From positions 620,001-684,000 of the forward strand of contig JAGMVK010000007.1 of NCBI GenBank assembly GCA_020747065.1: DNA of 64,000 nucleotides, given 5' to 3'. Each line of letters opens with the position of its first letter. Position 1 is the first letter of the stretch. This document shows positions 38,138 to 49,409 of the stretch, piece after piece. Source of the stretch: Cadophora sp. MPI-SDFR-AT-0126. Its lineage: Eukaryota > Ascomycota > Leotiomycetes > Helotiales > Ploettnerulaceae. The translations under genes and the position numbers were made by a program. The notes under the pieces were generated by a model. It was not told where the DNA came from and searched no databases. It saw only the letters and a program-made list of their open reading frames with translations.

Positions 38138-39676
38138 GACAATCTTGGAGATAGTTCGAAGCCAAGTGTGGATTGTGACTGCAGTTATTGGGGAAAAGAT
38201 GAGGCGCTCACGGTTGCTGTTCCAATTTTTCTTTGCTTGACCCACCCCCACAATACGCTAAGCGAGTAGCTATTTACCTAATGAGCTGGTCACTTTCGAT
38301 TTTCTCCTGAACCATAGTCCCGAAACATATGGTTTATCATGTTCAGACTCGTACTAGTTCCAATCATCGTTGCCAGAGAAACGTGCTCTTGAGTCTGTGT
38401 CTTTGCTCGAATTATCTACAGTGGTTGTGTAGATTAGACTGCTCTGAGCCACGAGTCATTTGCCTCCTTGATTAGGTAATCAGTCATTGGGGATATCGAG
38501 TGCCAGTCAGACAGCCACGTGTGAGAAAGATCTTCATCTTACTTTATGTACCGCCATGAGACCTGGGGCTCCTTTCAGATCTTGGTTTGTCCCTCGAGCG
38601 AAATGGGCAGAGTCCTGTCACGTGTTGTATGCAACGACTATCCTCTGCTCCAGTACATTAGTAGTTACTAATGGATCTGAAGTCGAATGTTCACTGGTGG
38701 GTTGAGATTCAATCTCACTGTGTCCCCTACGCGCATTATTATTTTCAAACCAATTCGTCTGTCAACATCAAGATTTTTAAGCGAAAGCAAGCCCCTGAAC
38801 TCCTTTCCTGACCCACGCTTGAAATCGGCTTCAGTGATTACGACCCAACTTTTTAGCGTGATTCTACGCATTTTCGACAGCACGTTCAATTTCAACCATT
38901 TGTTCCGCTCAATTGATATCCGATTGCACGATACTCCTTCCAAATCCAAATACTCAAGCCCAAGACCTGACGGGTCTTCTGTCGCAAAACGGGACACTTT
39001 CTGCCGCACACGAGACCAACGAGAGGACTTACTCGAGGGAAGGCCTGATTGGGGCTTGATAATCTTGCGAAGACTGGAAAGGTAATTGTGAATCACCGGA
39101 AGAAAATTGAAGCTCAATCGAACGAGACTTTGGTACATGTAGAGCTTCTGCACGAAAAGCAATATTTGCAGCACCGGTATTGCATAACTCTGACCGAGCT
39201 CCATTCGACTTGTTATAGCGTAAATATGGCAAAAACTAACTGGTTTTCATACTAGATGAATAAAGCACACCCATTTCAGTCACTAAGAGCCGATCATAGG
39301 GGATCCGCCACAAAATTGAACAAAGAGCTCATATTTAAAAGCGTCCGCCAAATGCGGCTTGCTTTACCTTTGTTTCTTGAGTTCGAATGCAAACGATCTT
39401 TTCTATCTATCATATGCTAGTGTTGTATGCTCATGGGTGTGGACATTTCTGTATAGTCTTTGCCTAGACATATATTCACTTACTCATTCTGACTGCTACC
39501 ATATCGAGATGCAGTCAAGTATAGACCGATTAATCACCACAGCCAATCCAGTCAGTCTCTTGATAGACTCTCATAGACTTGACAGAAAGAAGTGTACCAG
39601 CAGCTAAGATTACTACAGTCTTCACCGCGCCATTCAAAGTCCTGAACTTCATCGACACTTCTCACGTCCTCACCAA
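38138..39676. other. Intergenic region
   Basis: About 1.5 kb with no supported gene. CACGTG hexamers lie at 38516-38521 and 38619-38624. A minus-strand frame at 38668-39204 has leucine-rich stretches but no recognisable family. Confidence 0.4.
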
Positions 39677-40441
39677 ATGAGCAAGCATCAAAGACACAGA
39701 AGAGTCCGAGACTACAATCTACACGCCGGCTTAGCTGAAGTTTTCACCCCAGGTCGGCACTATTCAACCTATCTCGCTGAGAAAGTAATCCTCTTCTCGA
39801 GATTCCGGGGACAAGATCTCAGCCGACTACAAAAACTAGCATTTCATCGCTTCCACAGTGAAAGGGTATTTGATCTGCGGCCAAATATCTTAGATATATC
39901 AGACCGAGCAGTACTGGTCGAATATTTTCAATTCTTTGACGAGCTATTCTTCTTCGGTAGCCTAGGAGGCAGCAAACGATGTATACTCAAATGCGACTCC
40001 AAACTTGCAGAAGCAGATGGACCCCGTGGCAAGTTCTCGAAGCGGGAGGTGCTAAACATTCAACAGGGGAAACTGGGCCAGATCTTTGAGATCAAAGTAT
40101 ACAGACAGAGAGGTGAGAACAGATATTACAGCTTGCGGGCAGCGCTGGGTTTCATGTTACAAGCGATGTGCCATGCATTCTTGAGACTGTGGCAGTGTCG
40201 GTCAGGTCATTGTAGTGAGATGTGGGGTGAGCATGGAGCAGGCTGGGCGTGGCAGGATATGGCGCTGGCTATTGAAGATGCGGTTTCTGATGGTCACTTT
40301 GTGAATTTGGACACTCCCCTTGGAAGGCTTGAGATGCTGGCGGATAATTTGAGGGCTTATCCTGCGTATCTCAGTGCTGAGCAGTTGAGAAGGTGGCGAA
40401 TAGATCCGAGGAAGCTTGCAAGGTTGGCTGGGAAAACTTAG
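39677..40441 (+). CDS. SprT-like domain protein with degenerate metalloprotease site
   Basis: Single-exon frame of 254 aa. The layout follows fungal SprT-like proteins: a basic N-terminus, YFQFFDELFFFGSL (the strand-helix before the core), and a loop giving KVYRQRGENRYYSLRAALGFM. The helix LQAMCHAF then sits where LHEMCHAF is expected. HExxH would fall at residues 162-166, but the sequence is Gln-Ala-Met-Cys-His, so the first zinc ligand and the catalytic Glu are missing. The third-ligand region GEHGAGWAW (His186) is kept. The protein is therefore probably catalytically dead or has another role. A sequencing error cannot explain both changes with one base. The frame is open and has normal codon use. 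Confidence 0.6.
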   Translation: MSKHQRHRRVRDYNLHAGLAEVFTPGRHYSTYLAEKVILFSRFRGQDLSRLQKLAFHRFHSERVFDLRPNILDISDRAVLVEYFQFFDELFFFGSLGGSKRCILKCDSKLAEADGPRGKFSKREVLNIQQGKLGQIFEIKVYRQRGENRYYSLRAALGFMLQAMCHAFLRLWQCRSGHCSEMWGEHGAGWAWQDMALAIEDAVSDGHFVNLDTPLGRLEMLADNLRAYPAYLSAEQLRRWRIDPRKLARLAGKT

Positions 40442-41153
40442 GCAAGGGGACTTTTGGATATTTCCAGAGAGATTCATAGAGAAATTTGTACCCCTACAGA
40501 TGTAAGAAATGATCAATCAGTTTTGCAGTCACTGTGTCTGCTATGGAGAAGTACATGAAGGTGACCATTCCTGATCATGTCTGAGCACGGCCTGAGCAAC
40601 CTGAGCACAGGGCAGAGTCGGCCTGAGCATGCACTGAGAGAGGACGGACATTTTAGCTTCCAAAGGAGCTCGTTTTGGCTCCTTGATGCTCGGTTACACT
40701 TTCCTCGCCTTATCTCCAAGCCAAAATCCCATTTCAGCTCCCTTGCGGCCAAGATTCCTCCAGAAATATTCTTAGATCTATACCTAGGTATTCCCTTACA
40801 TGCGCGTCATACGAAGGTATATTGTTCAGCCTCATCATTCTATAACGTCTCCGTAATATTTACAAAGTCGATTTCACATAATACGAATCTCAGTGGCATT
40901 CAATTTACTCCTCTTTACTGCAGATATTTTGAAACTATACTTTTCCCACGTACTTCTTTTCTCTCTCTCCTAGTTTTTGTTCTGCTTATCATCACGGGGC
41001 TCAACCTCTGACCCAACACGTGACAGATTTCAGGTCTTGGGACCCTAGGCACCAATTCCAGCGCAAATACCGCATTGCCATTGACTGAACCGAGTCATTT
41101 GATTCATAACTCATTACCTTTGTCCACCCCGCACGCAACATCGTGATAGCGTC
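40442..41153. other. Intergenic region with imperfect CCTGAGCA repeats
   Basis: No gene supported. Between 40578 and 40640 the unit CTGAGCA recurs several times with variable spacing (TCTGAGCACGG, CCTGAGCAACC, CCTGAGCACAG, CCTGAGCATGC). A CACGTG hexamer lies at 41017-41022. Confidence 0.45.
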
Positions 41154-42713
41154 ATGTCATCCTATGAGGCCGATAACATAGATGCCTCTATTCGACTTGG
41201 AAAGGTTAAAAATGCGGTTATTATTGGTGCCGGCATCAGTGGCATAGTATCGGCTGTGCATCTTCTCCGCACAGGCATCAATGTCACTGTCCTAGAGCGA
41301 GCGCATAACGTTGGCGGAGCCTGGAGCTATAGCCCGGAGTCAGATCGAGATCCGCCGTTTCCTAGCATTCGACCGCCAAGCCCTGAATGGAATGACCTGG
41401 AACAGCCGCGTGTGGAGGGGCTAAGTCCAGGGGAGATGGTATCTTTCTTCGCTCCTCGAGGCCCAGTGTACGCCAATATGAAAAGTAGGAACAGCACCAC
41501 CATAATGCGGACTTCATTGTTGGGCTGGCCGGAGGGTACAGAAGACTACATGGGGCACGAGAAGGTGCTAGCCTATCTTCAAGAGCTTGCCCGAGTCTAC
41601 CGTCTGAAAGAAAGGGCCCGATTCAACACTCGAGTAGAATCGGTAGCAAAAAGGGAGAGTGATGGCCGGTAGCTAGTACGAACCTGCGAACTTGTCACAA
41701 CGCCAACAAACTATTCTCTGAAAAGAGAGACTTCCGAATTCGATGCTGTTGTCGTGGCCACAGGGAGGTATAACGTCCCCCGGGTACCTGACGTGCCGGG
41801 CCTATCTGCTTGGAAGCAAGAATTTCCGAGCCGTATATCGCACTCGAAGCAATACCGTACGCCTGACACTTTCCGCGGCAAGACAGTCCTTATTATTGGA
41901 GGTTTTATCTCCTCTATGGAAATTACCAATGAGTTAACGAGCAATGGTGCAAAGGTGTACACTAGTGCAAAGGACACCATGTTTGACTTTAGGGATTTGG
42001 TGGACCATGAAAGCGCCGAAAAAGTCCCTATGGCGACCAAGTTCACCACCGCTACCGATGACGGACCCAGATCCGTTCCAAGTCCACGGTTCCTGGATAG
42101 TGATATTCCTATCCCAGGCAAAGTAATCTTAGAGGATGGAAGGGTTCTTGAGAAAATACACCATGTTATTATAGCAACAGGCTACCTGACTTCTTATCCC
42201 TTCCTAGGCCCTACCTTAGAGCAGCCATCTATACCACTCCAAGATGCGGATGAAAAGGTTATTATTACTGCCGATTGTAGGACGGTTCATAATTTACACG
42301 AGGACATCTTCTACATCCCAGACCCAACCCTCGCCTTTATTGGTGTGACGCACTTCGCCTCTACCTTCTCGCTTTACGATTTCCAGGCCCAGGTACTAGC
42401 TAGTGTGTTCGCCGGCCGAGTCCGACTCCCCTCAAAGACGGCCATGGAAGTAGAGCAGAAGAGGCGGAAAAGCCTGGTTCTGCCCGGGACGTTTTTGAAT
42501 AGTATATTCTTGTTGGATGACTTCGTGATACGCAGACTGCTAGAGTGGGTGAACCGAGATCTAGTGGCGGGCGGGTTAGACCCTCTCCAGGGACCAGATC
42601 CTAAGTGGTGGGAGGAGTTCAGCGTGTTAAGGGAGAATGCTCGGTCGCTCTTAGGTAAAGTTCAAGAGAATTACTTAAGCGCTTATTGTAGCGGGGTCAC
42701 TAGTTTTTCGTAA
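41154..42713 (+). pseudogene. Flavin-containing monooxygenase with one in-frame stop
   Basis: A 519-codon frame encoding an FAD/NADPH monooxygenase, open except for TAG at 41670-41672 (codon 173). The FAD motif GAGISG is at about residues 25-30, followed by ERAHNVGGAWSY. The frame resumes immediately with LVRTCEL, EFDAVVVATGRYNVPRVP and later IATGYLTSYPF and FIGVTHF. The position of the stop is where relatives have Trp (GRW-LVRT), so TGG to TAG is the simplest explanation. An alternative is a 57-nt in-frame intron (41669-41725, GTAGCT...AAAAG), which would delete a stretch that looks homologous. The second Rossmann motif reads IGGFISSMEI instead of GxGxS, another sign of decay. Function therefore doubtful. 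Confidence 0.75.
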
Positions 42714-44392
42714 TTTGGTTATCTAAAGTGGCTATTTTGTGGTCTGTATTAATCACAGGTCGCTGGCAATATAAATAATCTATTCTTTATAAATGTGATG
42801 ACCAGTCCTATTGGCCAAGTGTCGTAAGGCGAAGACCTATTCCTGTGACAGCACATGAGTTTCATGATTGCGCATGGTACAAGGAATCGAAGCAAAACAT
42901 AATTGCTTTGTTAGGCGCCAAAGGAGCAGTGGATGTGTTTGCTCATGTCATAGTCTATCCCTCATGAGGGTCCAGTTCGTGATCCTTGGGAGCCTCTTTG
43001 GTCCCTGGCCAAAACTGGACAAAAATGAAAAGAAAAGGCCCTAGTCGATATCTAGTAAGCTGCTTAGGTGAGCTGAGTGAGGAGAGGGTGAGCCGAGGGT
43101 GATTAGCGCCTGAGTAGAAGTGGCGAGCTTACTAACCGATTTCGGGAGGAAGAAGAAAAAAGTTGTGTTTAACTACCGCGGTAAAGTGACTCGTGGCCCA
43201 CGATGAGGGCAAGAGCGAAAGTCACTATGCTGCACTTCTAGGTTATCTTGACATTGGACAGATTTAGACTTCCTGAAAATTTAGAAAGGCATTGACAGGA
43301 AGTAAGCGCTAGGAAACCTGAATCTGACTCTTTGTGTAGCTCGAAAAGACACACAATGAGAATTGTGTCACTTGCTGCTGAAGAGTGAAGCAACCAAGTC
43401 ACTTGCTGCTGAAGATTGAAGCAACCAAGAAGCACTTGACGTGACTATTAATGGAAGCTATCAAGGACATAGTTGTAATTGAAAGAGTCTCTGATTCTCC
43501 ATCTCAAGTTCTGTTTTCTTTTATGGACACCACGACGGATATTTGCATGACGGATAATGTACATTTATAGAAAATGATCGAGTTAGATGTAAAAGCCGAC
43601 CTGAACCCTTTTGATCACTTATTGAATCAATTTAACCGTGCCACCGAGTCCTTCAATTCGTTGTTGAACGAGTCGAAGGCCTGGTGATCCGTCTCGAAGA
43701 CTGCAGAAAAAGAGACAACACATTCATTATCTACACCACAGACAGTGATTGCTACATCTCATAGCACTGGCTCAATTCTGACAAAGAATTCGGATTTGAA
43801 GAAGATGTTAACATCCGCTTGTCATTCAAGGTCCTGGTGTACCAGTTGGAGAAGCTGATGTCGTGACTGCGCAAACAGATCTCGGACCTACGATTCTGAA
43901 GATTACGGGTCAGAAGGTGTGATGAGAGGGATTGGATGGAAGTTCGTTTTCGCCGGATGAAGACATGGCTCTAGAGGCCAAAGAGAAGAGGCAGGAGCAT
44001 GTGAATGTTGAATTTGGGGACCGATTGTCCTTGAAAAAGATTAGAAGTTCTCATTTGATGATGGGAAACTTGGTGGGTCTTTCGACCTGAAGATATTCTA
44101 AGATGAATTCAATTTAGCGACTGCTCAAGTCTCGTACGGGCCAACCAACACTTGTCAAGCTTTGAGGCTCGTCTCGAAGAACAATGATACCAACGAACAC
44201 GAACTCTACGACCTAGACGTACGTTCCCACCATTTCTACTACATCTGATTCCTAGATCCAAGAACGACGTCCATTCATCAACAATATTAGCCTTCCTCGG
44301 CCCCCTTCTTTCCCCCGCTCGAACACCACATCCTCAGCCTACCGCTCACACACGATAAGCGAGACAAGGTAATTCCCATCCAATAAACAAAC
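42714..44392. other. Gene-poor, degenerate-looking region
   Basis: About 1.7 kb with stops in every frame. A short + strand stretch near 44100-44220 reads like former coding sequence (FNLATAQVSYGPT), but no family can be named. It holds a 31-bp tandem duplication, listed separately. Confidence 0.4.
43368..43429. repeat. 31-bp tandem duplication (two copies)
   Basis: Copy 1 at 43368-43398 and copy 2 at 43399-43429 differ by a single base (AGAGTG versus AGATTG). It lies in non-coding DNA and looks like a recent local duplication. Confidence 0.85.
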
Positions 44393-44931
44393 TTAGGCGC
44401 GAGTTTCCAGTGCTTTCGCAGCATCTAGAACAGTGAGTGCCTCGGACGTCATATATCCGCGACTGATCAACCACTGAATATACTCAAGGGTCCAATCTTG
44501 ACACCTCTTGCCCTGTTGTACAAAATTAGACGCGGATTTGCTTTACTGAGTCAGCCTGCACTTACAACTCTGGGGTTTAACGGCTCTGGGCTCGCAGTTG
44601 GAGGGTCGATCTTCTTGGCTTCCGTCTCGAGCGCATCTCTGGGAGTGACATCGACCTCGTTCGGGCGCGTTGCAGCGACGTCTTGTATATGCTCCTCTTT
44701 GACCAATGCAAGAGGCATCTTATGGTATGCTCGACGGGTTACGCTGCAATCGTAACCGCGCTTGAACTCCAATCCGTAGCCAGTGAAAGGAGTACCGACG
44801 ACTTGGATAACAGTGCCTTTTGTTTCGGATCCTGCCTGTGGAATAAGTATTGCCCAATGAGCACGACTGCCATTGACACGAGAGGCATTAGCTGCTGCTG
44901 GGAAGACGAGGAGATAGATTTGACGAGACAT
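44393..44931 (-). CDS. Conserved small fungal protein of unknown function (161 aa)
   Basis: Exons are 44566-44931 and 44393-44512. The start is the Met of MSRQIYLLVFP. The protein follows a pattern I have seen in many ascomycete predictions: a strand like IYLLVFP, then AHWAILIP, a loop, TVIQVVGTPFTGYGLEFKR, a Cys or Leu strand, PLALV and a short C-terminal helical region. Here that is KRCQDWTLEYIQWLISRGYM, supplied by exon 2. The intron (53 nt) is phase 0 with a GTAAGT donor. It has no signal peptide, no membrane segment and no known catalytic motif. Function unknown. Confidence 0.75.
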
Positions 44932-45935
44932 ATTCCTGGAATAGGCTAGGTATAGATATATGTGTGTGTGTTGTGGAATGGAAATGTTCAAAGAATTGAA
45001 GAGGTGTGTGTAGAAGATGCAATCTACAGAAAATGTGAGTTGATAAGAAGAGAAATAGGAAACTATCAATGAAAGGGGTAGCAAAGTGTACGAATTATAG
45101 GGATTGTACGCGAAATGTACGCGAAACGCGTGAGCAACATGGGGAAGATGAAACCCAACATCGGTGCCTTGAAGTGACCCAGTGACAGAAGGAGGCGTGA
45201 AAGGTCCAAGAAAAGATCTACAGGGCAACGACTTACAAGCCACCAATTAAATACAGAGATTTTTGAGTGCCAGTGACGGTTGTTGGTAATACTGCAGAGA
45301 ACAGAGTCCAAATGGTCGAAATCAATAAGTCGTGTAGGCAACAAGCTGCCTGCTGCATTGTAAGCGCCAGCTGGGTCCAGCGTTTAAGAAATCGGCCAAT
45401 GAACCTCGGAGCGTTCGGAATGTGAGCGCTCATCTTGACTGCGGAAGGTTTGTTTTAAGATATGGAACTGTTGGTTTCAAAGTTGAGGCTCATGGTCGGC
45501 GGGTATTGCGAGCTTCATCGCTTGGCAGCCGATAGCAATAATAGACACGGCGGCTATGTTCCAAGGAAGACAACGACAGTAGAGTAATGTCGTTAAGTTT
45601 GACTGACAAGAAGAAGTAGCTCTGAAGGCTAAGGTGGAAGATCATCGTCAGAGACGACTTGCAGGCCAGAACTGGTCAAGTGATAAACTTTAGCCTAACC
45701 TTTCAGCAAGCCGACCTGGTTTTCTAATATCACGTGCGAGTCCTCTGCTTTGGGCTTAGTCTACGCTGGCCCAACACTCGCAGCGAAGAAATCCAGTTGG
45801 CAATAATTATATTGATATCTTGTCAAAGCTGCGACTTGAAAGCAACCAATCTTCAGCTCATTGGGTTTAAGTGGACCACATGCGAACTGAGCGAGCATCA
45901 AACCTTTGACCTGTATCCCAAGCTATCTCCAGGAT
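44932..45935. other. Divergent intergenic region
   Basis: About 1 kb between the divergently transcribed small protein and the phosphotransferase-like gene. A TATATATGTGTGTGTG microsatellite lies at about 44955-44971 and a CACGTG hexamer at 45731-45736. No gene supported. Confidence 0.45.
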
Positions 45936-46878
45936 ATGGCAACGTTGGACGTTGGAGAGCTGCCAACGGGGGACAATGTCGTTATCAAGACCAGCTCCTA
46001 TTTCAACCGTACAGCTGAAGACATACTTCTTCCTTCTCCCGCCGAAGTCAGAAAACGTACTTTAGAGAACGGTTTTGTGTATCCTGGAAATCCTCCGCCG
46101 ATAAGGTACCCACAGCTTGGCCTCATCGTTAAGTTTGGAACCAATCTCACCATTGCAGAAGCTCAGTGTTTGTGGGCCATGCGGAAATATTTGAAATGCG
46201 AGGTCCCGGTTCCAGAGCTTTATGGTTGGGTTCGCGACGGAGAAGAACTTTTCATCTACATGGAGCTGATTAAAGGGGAAACCTTGGACGCAAGATGGGA
46301 TACACTCTCTGTGCTTGAGCGTTCGGACGTCTCAAGTCAGTTGAAAACAATGACTACGGCACTGCGAGGTCTTAAGCAAGGAGGAAATGACGCTTTCATA
46401 GGTACATTTTTTGTGGGCTCTCAGGGTCGAATAAATACTGAGCTCAACAGGCAGTATCAATCATGGTCCATTACTGGATATTCTGTTCGAAGGAAGACCA
46501 GAGTTTGGCCCCTTTAAAAGCACCAAGGAATTTCATGACCGCTTTGCAGCTGAGGTAAACAAGTATCACCCTGATATTCAGAACTTCGTGGACCCAATGC
46601 GGGGTCAACTTCCGGACGATGCCCCAATTACTTTCACTCACGCCGACCTTCATCCCAGCAATATCATGTTGACAGCCACTGATGTTAAGCCGGTTCGAGT
46701 CCTTGCTATTCTAGATTGGCATCAATCGGGGTGGTACCCCGATTACTGGGAGTTCTGTAACATGTTGTATTGTGTGGATATGGATGGAGATTGGGCGAAA
46801 GATTATGTCCCAATGATCTTGAAGAAGCCTGATTGTTTTGATGGATGGTGGTATTATATGAATGGCCTGGGATTCTGA
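45936..46878 (+). CDS. Aminoglycoside-phosphotransferase/choline-kinase-like protein
   Basis: APH-fold kinase-like protein of 297 aa; exons 45936-46401 and 46451-46878. The 49-nt intron joins DAFIG to SINHGPLLDILF. Relatives show a similar G-S-x-x-x-x-P-L stretch. The ATP-site Lys is in LIVKFG, followed by the EAQCLWAMRKYL helix. The catalytic loop FTHADLHPSNIML (HxDxxxxN) is at about 216-228, and the metal-binding Asp is in ILDWHQSGWYPDYWEF. All key residues are kept. Such proteins are abundant in filamentous fungi; their substrates are mostly unknown and antibiotic resistance should not be assumed. The first ATG in frame was used. Confidence 0.85.
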
Positions 46879-48028
46879 GATCCCGCCTTAGAACCTATCG
46901 GCTCAGACTCACAATATGGGACATCCGTATATAGCTTTCGTTCGCTCCTCCTTCTCTTTGGATCGGAGAATTCTACAGGCTGGGAAGGATACAGTTGCAA
47001 TAAAAGTGAAACTATTATACCCCGGGCTATATTTTGGATGCAGATCATAGGTGTTGGTCCGCAGGTCCATACAAGGCATGTCTCAGCTAGAATAGGGAAT
47101 CATATGATTCTGTACGATTCCGGGATAGTATATAGTTTGACACCTCCCACACTCTCTTAGGGTTACACAGATCTTTCAAAGCACCATTACAGACTATATA
47201 TAATTATGTATAGTGTGATACTTGAACCTTTAATGCACCGACAATAGGACAAGACGCGACGTGAATACTACTAATACCTGCATGACGACCAGAGAACAAT
47301 CCGGGAAACTGATCGGGTCAAATTCTGAATCCAAGTCGATTATATACATCATGACCAGAGCTATAGCATCAATTATCTCGGCGTTTCCGGAATTGCGCGA
47401 ATCTGTCATTTCACAACGAGACTTGGCACGGAAGAAATTAATAACCTGGCGAGGAATAGGACTTCTTCCCAGCTCCAGTCGATAGAGCTGTATGGTCATC
47501 GTTATACATCAGAAGATTGTTACTGTTCTCATCTCCCAGTCAAGCTCCTCATTTCCGTCTTCTGGCATCTCAACTATACCGATCCGTTGGTATGCTGCCT
47601 CATCACCAGAGACTTGCTCCAGTACAAGTCCAAAGGTCGTTTCCTCGCTTGTTCTTATCCATCTTGACTCACGAAGGAGGCTCTCTTTCAATACAAATTT
47701 TGCAATTTAAATGTCCAACGGCTCTTTCCTCGTCCAGAAAGCCTCAATCCTTCAGAGCCTGCCGTCAAGTTGTGTATCTGAGTTCAGTCCGGGATCAAGA
47801 TACATTGCCTAAAATATGCAGGTCAAGTCATGCTGTCCAACAGAAATGCAGTGTGCCTTTGTGCAGACGATAATCAACATGACTGACCTTTCTCACGAGA
47901 CTATGACAACGATTGTGGAGGATAGCTTCAAGCGATCAATACAAAAGTCTGCACCAATCAGCGGATGTGGTGTCATTTCCTTCTTCAATATACATATTCA
48001 TACACAGCTCGTTGTACAAATTCCATCC
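46879..48028. other. Intergenic region with a probable HET relic
   Basis: About 1.15 kb. Apart from the minus-strand fragment at 47509-47757, listed separately, no coding signal is convincing. Confidence 0.45.
47509..47757 (-). pseudogene. Possible C-terminal fragment of a HET-type protein
   Basis: The minus-strand frame reads RWIRTSEETTFGLVLEQV, then YQRIGIVEMPEDG and WEMRTVTIF-stop. This resembles the C-terminal end of large fungal HET proteins (a GL-L-L strand, R-[IV]-G-x-x-E and a final TI-[VF]). Immediately upstream the same frame has a TAA where Gln would fit (DI-stop-IAKFVLKES), and no HET domain precedes it. It is therefore at most a broken fragment. The match is by eye to short motifs, so the call is tentative. 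Confidence 0.33.
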
Positions 48029-48736
48029 TTACAGCACGACCTTTTGCTGTTTGGAAGGCTGCTCGTGCATAAATGCAGGCTCAGCTTCGCCGCTTTCTAT
48101 ATCCTCTCCTACTTCAACCTCTTTACCTTTCTTCAGATCTGCATCAAATGCCTCCATCTCCTGCACAACCTGCTGTTGTGTAGCGGCTTGTCCATCTGAG
48201 GTGACCAGCTCCTCCTCCCTGGGCGGCAATCCAAGCAACTCTCTCTGCCGTCTAAACCTCTCCTTAACTCTATCCGTCTGCATAATTCTCCACCTCAACT
48301 TCCAACCACCCATTCCCAATTCCTTCATTCTCCCCGCCTTCTCCCCAAGCAAATACTCATCCAAACCTCCCACCTTATCCACCGTCCTCAATACCCTCGT
48401 CGTGATCCTCAACCTGATATAGCTCTGCAGCGCATCACTCCACAGCCTCTTGAAATGCACATTGGGTCTCCAGTGTCGTCGTGTCTTGATCTCGTTCTTC
48501 TCGGACACGATGTTGCCGAAGCGGATCTTCTGTGTACCGTAGAGACCAAAGTTGGATTGTTTGTAGTACTGCGAGGGTCCGTAGGGATAGGGGGGCACGG
48601 CACTGTGCTCAAATTCGAGGCGCTGCTTAGTGGATTTTGCGAGTGTTCGTGCGGTGCAGGTGAAGCTTCGGAGGTGGGTGAGAGAGGGATGGGAGGGCGT
48701 GAAAAGAGGCATGGCCGTGGTGTTGACGCTGGGCAT
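48029..48736 (-). CDS. MRPL24: Mitochondrial large-subunit ribosomal protein bL28m
   Basis: Structural protein of the mitochondrial large ribosomal subunit, 235 aa, no intron. The N-terminus (MPSVNTTAMPLF...TLAKSTKQR) is Ser/Thr/Arg-rich without acidic residues, as a mitochondrial presequence should be. The ribosomal L28 core follows: PYPYGPSQYYKQSNFGLYGTQKI, FGNIVSEKNEIKTRRHWRPNV, RITTRVLRTVDKVGGLDEYLLG and KELGMGGWKLR. The C-terminal extension after about residue 165 is acidic and Gln-rich, typical of filamentous fungal orthologs. Assignment is firm. Confidence 0.92.
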   Translation of the reverse strand: MPSVNTTAMPLFTPSHPSLTHLRSFTCTARTLAKSTKQRLEFEHSAVPPYPYGPSQYYKQSNFGLYGTQKIRFGNIVSEKNEIKTRRHWRPNVHFKRLWSDALQSYIRLRITTRVLRTVDKVGGLDEYLLGEKAGRMKELGMGGWKLRWRIMQTDRVKERFRRQRELLGLPPREEELVTSDGQAATQQQVVQEMEAFDADLKKGKEVEVGEDIESGEAEPAFMHEQPSKQQKVVL

Positions 48737-49409
48737 CAATTGAATTGTGGATGTTCTCGATGAGCCAAGGAGATAGAGCAGATCTGTTCCTTGGGTTGCA
48801 CCAGCCGGCAGGACGAGAGTGAACGACGGGGACGTGTGTTGGGTATATCAACAGAGCTCGAAATGTTGAAGCTCCTGATGCTCCATGATTTATTTCTTAG
48901 CGCGAAAGCTCTTCTAGCCTGGAAATTCAGGCCGCAAACCACCACTTGGACTCCTGCTCAAACTACCTTGGCCAAATGCTGGAGATATTCCTCAGTCAAG
49001 TTAAAACTAATTTTCATTGACTTTCATTCTCTTCCTAGTGTTTGGGAGTACCAAGATTATCTCAAATCTCAAGTCATGTCGAACGCATTCTCGAGTGTCG
49101 CCTGTGACAGCTCCAGTGTTGACTTTTGGCTGAGAATTTCACAATCGTCAAACCCAAAACTTTTGTTTTCCTAAGAGTAGTGATCTGGAACCCCGTAGAT
49201 ATGTTTTGAGGAAAATTGGGACTCGAATTAGGCAGTATTAATCTCGACTTGCCTAATCCTTAGTCCTCTCGTGGACTTCCTGTCACTGCACCCACTATCC
49301 TAAAAGATGGCATAGAATAGAAAAACCACATACCAAGTTCCACCAAAGGTCTCTGCTCATTCCATTTATTTATAAACGACACAAGAACTCATGTTTCCTC
49401 ACTGCCTGG
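48737..49409. other. Intergenic region
   Basis: Divergent region between MRPL24 (-) and a broken 2EXR/F-box-like gene (+). No gene supported; overlapping frames at 48791-49174 lack motifs. Confidence 0.45.

Noticed and set aside
38668..39204. Minus-strand frame of 178 codons with leucine-rich stretches (LEYLDLEG, LLSLKNLDVD)
   Set aside because: It hints at an F-box/LRR remnant but has no diagnostic domain, no splice structure and an overlapping frame on the other strand.
40577..41011. + strand frame of 144 codons with a hydrophobic C-terminus
   Set aside because: It starts within imperfect CTGAGCA repeats and looks like AT-rich chance sequence.
41670..41672. In-frame TAG as a recoded amino acid
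   Set aside because: No recoding element or precedent in fungi; a TGG-to-TAG change or a short intron explains it more simply.
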